From Ch67 sp964491665 (lineage in GTDB: Bacteria > Pseudomonadota > Gammaproteobacteria > Pseudomonadales > Ketobacteraceae): a stretch of DNA of 18,922 nucleotides. Made by a program: the position numbers and the translations under genes. A model generated the notes under the pieces. The model searched no databases. It was not told where the DNA came from and saw only the letters and a list, made by a program, of their open reading frames with translations. Positions within the stretch are counted from its first letter, which is position 1; the number at the start of each line of letters is the position of its first letter. The stretch covers positions 1-18,922 of the forward strand of contig CAZBII010000087.1 in NCBI GenBank assembly GCA_964491665.1, read 5' to 3'. This document shows positions 15,084 through 18,922 of the stretch, in pieces.

Positions 15084-16025
15084 TCAATGTTCCGAAAGGG
15101 CTCGCGAGATCTGTTCCTGAACCAGCTCAGCCAGGCGATCCGGCTTGAACTTCGCCAGAAAATCATCAGCACCCACCCGCTTCACCATCGCTTCGTTGAA
15201 TATTCCACTCAGCGATGTATGCAGCAGGATATGCAATCCTTTCATGCGGGGGTCTTCCTTGATCGAGGCCGTCAGGGTATAGCCATCCATTTCCGGCATT
15301 TCAATATCGGAAATCAGCATCACATAACGATCGGTGATGGTTTCACCCTTGTCGACCAGCTCGCGCAGATGATCAAGCGCCTGCCGGCCGTCAGCCACCA
15401 GATGGGTTTTGACACCCAGTTTTTCCACGCAACGCTTGATCTGTTTGCGAGCCACGCTGGAATCGTCCGCGATCAGCACCGACATTTCCCGCGCCGCAGC
15501 CGACTGCACGGTCTCCTTGCGAATGATTTCCTCGGGAACATCCTCCTGCATGGGCGACACTTCCGACAGGATTTTCTCGACATCAATGATCTCGACGATC
15601 TTGTTGTCGACTTCAGTTACTGCCGTGAGATAGCTGCCCTTGCCGGTTCCCTTCGGTGGCGGATGAATGTTTTCCCAGTTCAGGTTCACGATTTTTTCCA
15701 CGGCTTTCACCAGAAAGCCCTGCACAGCCATGTTGTACTCGGAAATAATCACGAAACAGTTATTGATGTTTTCCAGCGGCGCGTTGCCCATGGCCAGGTT
15801 CATATCCATGACCGAGATGGTGCCGCCACGAATATGCGCAATGCCTCGCACAATGGGATTGCGCTGCGGAATTTCGGTCAGCTTGGGACACTGCAACACT
15901 TCCCTGACCTTGAAAACGTTGATGCCATAAATCTGATCGCCATCCAGCCGGAACAAAAGCAGTTCCAGCCGGTTCTGTCCTACCAGCTTGGTGCGTTGAT
16001 CGACCGTATCCAGAACCCCGGCCAT
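15084..16025 (-). CDS. cheV: Chemotaxis coupling/response regulator protein CheV
   Basis: CheV couples chemoreceptors to the kinase CheA through a CheW-like domain and carries a receiver domain that CheA can phosphorylate. From the chosen ATG the product is 313 residues. The CheW-like domain spans about 14-155 (LLFRLDGDQIYGINVFKVREV, VRGIAHIRGGTISVMDM). The receiver spans about 180-305 with the acidic pair D187/D188, phospho-acceptor D240 in LISDIEMPEMDG, T270 and K294 in FKPD, all intact. The open frame extends 13 codons further, but MAGVLDTVDQRTKL matches the family start and has GGAG seven bases upstream. No sigma-54 site for it was found in the flgA intergenic region; a CATAAT -10-like box (16064-16069) has no good partner. 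Confidence 0.97.
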   Translation of the reverse strand: MAGVLDTVDQRTKLVGQNRLELLLFRLDGDQIYGINVFKVREVLQCPKLTEIPQRNPIVRGIAHIRGGTISVMDMNLAMGNAPLENINNCFVIISEYNMAVQGFLVKAVEKIVNLNWENIHPPPKGTGKGSYLTAVTEVDNKIVEIIDVEKILSEVSPMQEDVPEEIIRKETVQSAAAREMSVLIADDSSVARKQIKRCVEKLGVKTHLVADGRQALDHLRELVDKGETITDRYVMLISDIEMPEMDGYTLTASIKEDPRMKGLHILLHTSLSGIFNEAMVKRVGADDFLAKFKPDRLAELVQEQISRALSEH

Positions 16026-16032
16026 AACAGAA

Positions 16033-16036
16033 CTCC
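16033..16036 (-). promoter_or_regulatory. Ribosome binding site deciding the cheV start
   Basis: GGAG lies seven bases before the ATG at 16025 and overlaps the longer open frame, supporting the shorter start. Confidence 0.65.
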
Positions 16037-16069
16037 GTGCGAAAATTCCTGAACGCCAATGCAATTATG

Positions 16070-16085
16070 CGGCACAGCCTTTGCT
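16070..16085 (+). promoter_or_regulatory. Sigma-54 promoter of flgA
   Basis: CGGCACAGCCTTTGCT has the invariant GG (16071-16072) and GC (16083-16084) exactly ten bases apart. It matches TGGCACG-N4-TTGCT except at the first and seventh positions. Transcription would begin near 16096, leaving a leader of about 57 nt before flgA. The site lies in the divergent cheV-flgA region and could also carry some transcription into flgM and flgN. Confidence 0.85.
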
Positions 16086-16102
16086 TGAACTGTTGCAGCA
16101 CC

Positions 16103-16126
16103 GGCGTCTGCCAAAAAGGTGACGCC
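16103..16126 (+). other. Hairpin in the flgA leader
   Basis: GGCGTC (16103-16108) pairs with GACGCC (16121-16126). Inside, GCC and GGT can extend the stem past a one-base bulge around an AAAAA loop. It would form near the 5' end of the predicted flgA transcript, about 27 bp before the start codon. No T tract follows. It may alternatively be a DNA operator. Confidence 0.4.
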
Positions 16127-16153
16127 TCAATCAGCATAGGTCAATTTGGATAA

Positions 16154-16897
16154 ATGAACAGAAACGGAACCGAAAATCTGAAACGGCTCAAACCGCGCCT
16201 TGGCACCTGGCTGCGCAGCCTGACGACCTGCCTGCTGGCTGTGCCATCCCTGTGTCCGGCGGACACCGCAACCGTGCAATCACAAGTGAATGCCGCCATT
16301 GATACCTATGTCGCGGAACTGCACGGCCAGCGCTTTTCCCGCGTGGAATCCGAAGTCCAGCCGCTCGACAGTCGCCTGCAGCTGCAGCCCTGCGATCAGC
16401 CTCTGGTGATCGATCACCGTCCGCGGGATCGCGTGGCGGGCCGTCTCACTTTCAAGACCACCTGCCCCGGCAGCCAGCCCTGGACCATTCATGTACCTGC
16501 CAGCGTCAAAACCTTTGCGTCCGTGGTGGTGGCCGCCAGCAGTATTCCCATGGGTACGCAACTGGGTGGCCAGCAGGTCACCCTGGAAGAGCAGGATGTG
16601 TCACTGCTGCACCGCGGCTATTTTCAGGAAATTCAGGCAGTCAGCGGCTTCGTGACCAAACGCCCGATTGCCGCCGGACAGGTGTTGACGCCCCAGCTGA
16701 TTGATCCTGCCAGACTGGTCAGCAAGGGCGAGAACGTGGCCATTGTCGCCGAGGGCGCCGGCATTACCATCCGTGCCTACGGCGTGTCTCTGATGAATGG
16801 CGCCATGGGGGAACTGATCCAGGTGCGCAACACCAAATCGAATAAGGTGGTGGAAGGCCGCATCACCGCCCCCGGCCAGATCACAGTCAGTCTTTAG
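16154..16897 (+). CDS. flgA: Flagellar P-ring assembly chaperone FlgA
   Basis: FlgA is a periplasmic chaperone that helps FlgI assemble into the P-ring. The 247-residue precursor has a basic N-terminus (residues 1-21), a hydrophobic stretch (about 22-33) and a likely signal peptidase site near CPA-DTA (residue 36-37). C80 and C104 are the only cysteines in the mature part and fit the intramolecular disulphide known for FlgA. A SAF-like domain lies at about 118-180 (VVVAASSIPMGTQL, RPIAAGQVLTPQLI), and the ChapFlgA C-terminal region includes GISIRAYG-like GITIRAYGVSLMNGAMGE and VEGRITAPGQITVSL. The ribosome binding site is weak (GGATAA). It is divergent from cheV and is followed, two bases after its stop, by the first sigma-28 promoter for flgM. 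Confidence 0.96.
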   Translation: MNRNGTENLKRLKPRLGTWLRSLTTCLLAVPSLCPADTATVQSQVNAAIDTYVAELHGQRFSRVESEVQPLDSRLQLQPCDQPLVIDHRPRDRVAGRLTFKTTCPGSQPWTIHVPASVKTFASVVVAASSIPMGTQLGGQQVTLEEQDVSLLHRGYFQEIQAVSGFVTKRPIAAGQVLTPQLIDPARLVSKGENVAIVAEGAGITIRAYGVSLMNGAMGELIQVRNTKSNKVVEGRITAPGQITVSL

Positions 16898-16898
16898 T

Positions 16899-16925
16899 TA
16901 AAGAAAGTCGGTGGATGGCCGATAA
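16899..16925 (+). promoter_or_regulatory. Sigma-28 promoter P1 of flgM (distal)
   Basis: TAAA (16899-16902), 15 bases, then GCCGATAA (16918-16925) match the sigma-28 consensus exactly in both boxes and spacing. It starts one base after the flgA stop codon. The predicted start near 16933 gives a leader of about 115 nt to flgM. The -10 box lies within the loop of an inverted repeat. Confidence 0.9.
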
Positions 16926-16931
16926 TCCACC
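16910..16931 (+). repeat. Inverted repeat framing the P1 -10 box
   Basis: GGTGGAT (16910-16916) and ATCCACC (16925-16931) are perfect 7-bp arms around 8 bases that are almost exactly the sigma-28 -10 element. It could be a protein-binding operator over the promoter, or an RNA hairpin in transcripts reading through from flgA. No T tract follows, so it is not an intrinsic terminator. Confidence 0.55.
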
Positions 16932-16979
16932 TGTCGGGAATTGATTTAACAGGTCAGCCAGTCGCGCTATAAAAAACGC

Positions 16980-17006
16980 TAAAGTTTTTGCCGGCTTGGC
17001 CGATAC
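16980..17006 (+). promoter_or_regulatory. Sigma-28 promoter P2 of flgM (proximal)
   Basis: TAAA (16980-16983), 15 bases, then GCCGATAC (16999-17006) match the sigma-28 consensus except for the last base. It lies 81 bp downstream of the equivalent distal promoter and about 40 bp before the flgM ATG, leaving a leader of roughly 33 nt with GAAGGCG as ribosome binding site. Confidence 0.9.
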
Positions 17007-17046
17007 TTGAAGCAAGAACGCAGTAATTTTGTGAAGGCGTAAAACG

Positions 17047-17358
17047 ATGGCTATGGATATCAATGGCTTAAATGCCAACCAGACCAACAGCAGCAAGGCC
17101 AAAGCCGGCCAGAATGTTGCTGCGCCCAAAGCCGGGTCGCCCGCCGAACCTGCCCAGTCCGGCAAAATCGCGTCGGATACCGTGCAGATCAGCGCCCAGG
17201 CACAGACACTGAACCGCATCCAGAGCCAGGTTGGCAAGGAAGCGCCGGTCAACCGTGAAAAAGTCGAAGCGCTGAAAGCTGCCGTGGCCAATGGTACTTA
17301 CAAGCCTGACGCCCAGGCGATTGCCAAGCGCATGCTGGACAGCGATTCCCTGTTCTGA
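17047..17358 (+). CDS. flgM: Anti-sigma-28 factor FlgM
   Basis: FlgM binds FliA (sigma-28) and blocks late flagellar transcription until the hook-basal body is finished, when FlgM is exported through it. The 103-residue product starts MAMDINGLNANQTNSSKAK, a disordered Ala/Lys/Gln-rich N-terminal half. The conserved C-terminal sigma-binding half follows from about residue 45: SDTVQISAQAQTLNRIQSQ, then VNREKVEALKAAVANGTY and AIAKRMLDSDSLF. Two sigma-28 promoters precede it, so FlgM is made by the factor it inhibits. A hairpin immediately follows the stop. flgN lies next on the same strand. The length and arrangement are normal for Pseudomonas-type bacteria. Confidence 0.97.
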   Translation: MAMDINGLNANQTNSSKAKAGQNVAAPKAGSPAEPAQSGKIASDTVQISAQAQTLNRIQSQVGKEAPVNREKVEALKAAVANGTYKPDAQAIAKRMLDSDSLF

Positions 17359-17393
17359 AACCGGGTTCAACCAACGTTGAATCCGGTTGTTTA
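17359..17393 (+). terminator. Terminator-like hairpin after flgM
   Basis: AACCGGGTTCAAC (17359-17371) and GTTGAATCCGGTT (17376-17388) form a 13-bp stem with one G-T pair and a 4-base loop. It begins immediately after the flgM stop codon. GTTTAA follows, a weak T run, so termination is probably partial. Transcripts passing it would reach flgN; the remaining 140 bp before flgN show no clear promoter. Confidence 0.65.
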
Positions 17394-17519
17394 AGCCCTT
17401 CCCTGTCCCCGCTTTTCCATTCCCTGTTTCCCCGCACAGCAACAACTCCGCCGATCCGGCGCGTCAAAAAAATTCAGGCACAATAATTGCTGACTCACCA
17501 TCAACTTTCACAAGAAGAT

Positions 17520-17523
17520 GGAG
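17520..17523 (+). promoter_or_regulatory. Ribosome binding site deciding the flgN start
   Basis: GGAG lies six bases before the ATG at 17530. The upstream in-frame ATG at 17518 overlaps this site, so the internal start is preferred. Confidence 0.7.
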
Positions 17524-17529
17524 TGCCGT

Positions 17530-18027
17530 ATGTCAGTCAACATTTCCCCCAAGGTCGCACAGCAGCTATTGCACGCCATGGAGCAGGATCTGGCGCTGGC
17601 CAGACAGTTGCGCACTCTGCTGCAGGAGGAAAAATCCCGCCTGGAGCAGCGGCAATACACTGCCTACCAGCAGGCGGTGAAGGACAAGACCCAGGTACTG
17701 CTGCAACTGGACCAGACCGACAACGAACGCAAGGCGCTGATGCAGTCGATGGGCCTGAGTGCTGACCGCAAGGGCTTTGCCCAGTTGCTGAATCACGTTC
17801 CCGCCTCCTGGAAAGAGAAATTCACCGCCACCTGGGACGCCCTGTCCGAGACCATGAACAGCTGTGCACGCCTGAACAAGATCAACGGCAAAATTCTGGC
17901 GCATTCGCAGACCACCATGGAAAGACTGATGCAAGTGATTCGCGGGACTCACAATCAGCCCGGCATCTATCAGGCCAACGGACGTCGCGACCTGGCCGCC
18001 AGCAACCGGATTCTGGCCACAGCCTAA
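17530..18027 (+). CDS. flgN: Flagellar export chaperone FlgN
   Basis: FlgN is a cytoplasmic chaperone that delivers FlgK and FlgL to the flagellar export gate. From the chosen start the product is 165 residues, starting MSVNISPKVAQQLLHAMEQD. It is almost wholly helical and rich in Gln, Leu, Lys and Ala. A long predicted amphipathic coil covers about residues 5-75 (LEQRQYTAYQQAVKDKTQVL), and a C-terminal helical part includes LNKINGKILAHSQTTMERLM, the usual FlgN feature. It has no signal peptide. Identification rests on this pattern plus its position after flgM. Its client genes flgK and flgL are encoded in the same window. Confidence 0.93.
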   Translation: MSVNISPKVAQQLLHAMEQDLALARQLRTLLQEEKSRLEQRQYTAYQQAVKDKTQVLLQLDQTDNERKALMQSMGLSADRKGFAQLLNHVPASWKEKFTATWDALSETMNSCARLNKINGKILAHSQTTMERLMQVIRGTHNQPGIYQANGRRDLAASNRILATA

Positions 18028-18126
18028 CTGGCTTCAGTCGAAACAACTGGCGTATCGACTCGATTCAAAAATGGCCTGCTAAAATATAGAAAAACCGGTC
18101 ATGTGCTATTGGGGCATGCTTTCCTC

Positions 18127-18912
18127 ATGATTTCTGGACTGCTTGGCAAACTGTTCAACAGCGACGACGACAAGATCAAGAAGGGGTCGCCGCGCAGCAC
18201 CAAACACAGCGCCAATGATATTGGCGAGCTGTTGCGTCTCTATCAGCGCGACAATCACCTGCTGACGGCCATCATTCTTGACGAAACACGCAAACGACAT
18301 GAAAAACTGTCCACCGGCATCATGCATGTGGACGACAAACAGAAACTGTATGTGACTGACGAATTCATTCCCAAGGAAGCCAATGCCCAGCTGCATGCCG
18401 GCATGCGCGTGCAGTTTTCTTTGACCCACCAGGGCATCCGTCACCAGTTCGAGGCGGAATGGAAAAAGCAGATCGAGGACGAACGCGGTCCCAAGCATAT
18501 CTTTGAATTTCCCAAAGGCATTGAGCAGGTTCAGCTGCGCGACGCCTTCCGCGTCAAGATGAGTCAGGCGCACCCGATCAAGGTTGCACTCACCCACGCA
18601 GAGAAGCCGCCGATCATCGGTTCGCTGGCCGACCTGTCCGCCAGCGGCATGCGCGTACGCGTGTCCGGCCTGATCAAACCCAAACCCGTACGCGGCGAGG
18701 AATATACGTCCTGCCATTTCGTACTGAATGACGGCAGCTCGATTGTCTGTGTCGGCCGGCTGATGCACTGGCAATTCGATCCGGACGCCGACGTGTCCTA
18801 TCTGGGCATTCACTTCGAGCATCTGGACGGACAAACCCAGCGCACACTGAACCGGTATCTGAACGATCTGCAACGCAAGCAGCGCCAGATAGTGCCGGAC
18901 CAGCGTGGCTGA
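18127..18912 (+). CDS. ycgR: PilZ-domain c-di-GMP flagellar brake protein (YcgR/FlgZ type)
   Basis: Proteins of this type bind c-di-GMP through a PilZ domain and act on the flagellar motor to slow or alter swimming. From the ATG at 18127 the product is 261 residues. The YcgR-type N-terminal domain covers about 28-130. The C-terminal PilZ domain begins with QLRDAFR, giving the RxxxR motif (R138, R142), and has DLSASG at 169-174 fitting the (D/N)xSxxG motif. Both binding motifs are intact. The frame is also open to a GTG at 18103; neither start has a good ribosome binding site (GGGG lies 12 bases before the ATG), so the start is uncertain. TAAAAT (18080-18085) in the 99-bp gap after flgN is -10-like but lacks a clear -35. 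In Pseudomonas the homologue flgZ also follows flgMN. Confidence 0.94.
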   Translation: MISGLLGKLFNSDDDKIKKGSPRSTKHSANDIGELLRLYQRDNHLLTAIILDETRKRHEKLSTGIMHVDDKQKLYVTDEFIPKEANAQLHAGMRVQFSLTHQGIRHQFEAEWKKQIEDERGPKHIFEFPKGIEQVQLRDAFRVKMSQAHPIKVALTHAEKPPIIGSLADLSASGMRVRVSGLIKPKPVRGEEYTSCHFVLNDGSSIVCVGRLMHWQFDPDADVSYLGIHFEHLDGQTQRTLNRYLNDLQRKQRQIVPDQRG

Positions 18913-18922
18913 TCACCCGCCA

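Noticed and set aside
16026..16102. Search for a sigma-54 promoter for cheV on the minus strand
   Set aside because: No GC and CC pair with the required ten-base spacing in the correct orientation was found; the CATAAT box at 16064-16069 lacks a matching -35.
11040..16144. GTCAA sequences near the sigma-54 promoters (11040-11044, 14134-14138, 16140-16144) as possible FleQ half-sites
   Set aside because: Each is only a short half of the reported FleQ-type palindrome, positions relative to the promoters vary, and such pentamers are expected by chance.
1..18922. A novel defence, mobile or biosynthetic system
   Set aside because: Every sizeable coding region is a recognisable flagellar, chemotaxis or PilZ gene in a conserved order, with short spacers and no integrase, transposase, att-like repeats or shift in codon style.

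Overview
This window is an almost complete axial-structure (flg) locus of a polar-flagellum type gammaproteobacterium, moderately GC-rich. The gene set and order (ycgR/flgZ next to flgN, flgM and flgA; cheV-cheR beside flgA; flgBCDE and flgFGHIJKL as consecutive operons; flagellin after flgL) resemble Pseudomonas and its marine relatives (Marinobacter/Oceanospirillales-like). The sigma-54 promoters in front of the rod and hook genes also fit that type rather than the FlhDC-controlled enteric type. I cannot name the genus from sequence alone.

Layout. On the minus strand, from right to left, are cheV-cheR (16025 to 14196), flgBCDE (14030 to 11149), flgFGHIJKL (11008 to 3168), a complete flagellin gene (3021 to 1471) and a second flagellin gene (1017 to 1) cut by the left edge. 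On the plus strand, divergent from cheV, are flgA (16154-16897), flgM (17047-17358), flgN (17530-18027) and a YcgR/FlgZ-type PilZ gene (18127-18912). No mobile element, tRNA, rRNA, CRISPR array or pseudogene was seen.

Regulation can be partly read from the sequence. Sigma-54 sites with exact GG-N10-GC spacing lie before flgB, flgF and flgA. Sigma-28 sites (TAAA-N15-GCCGATA) lie before the truncated flagellin gene and, twice in tandem, before flgM; a degenerate one lies before the complete flagellin gene. Strong intrinsic terminators follow flgE and the complete flagellin gene, and a hairpin follows flgM. The order implied is basal body and hook from sigma-54, then flagellin and the anti-sigma factor from sigma-28 (FliA).

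How the genes work together: FlgB, FlgC, FlgF and FlgG form the rod. FlgI and FlgH form the P and L rings, FlgA chaperones FlgI, and FlgJ caps the rod and cuts peptidoglycan. FlgD caps the growing hook made of FlgE, FlgK and FlgL join hook to filament, and the flagellins form the filament. FlgN chaperones FlgK and FlgL, and FlgM holds FliA until the hook is finished. CheV and CheR tune chemoreceptor output, and the PilZ protein links c-di-GMP to motor function.

I found no evidence of an undescribed system; the gene content is ordinary. The points worth a second look are regulatory or structural: the tandem sigma-28 promoters of flgM, a lone cysteine in one flagellin, two flagellin genes with unequal promoters, and several intercistronic or leader hairpins.
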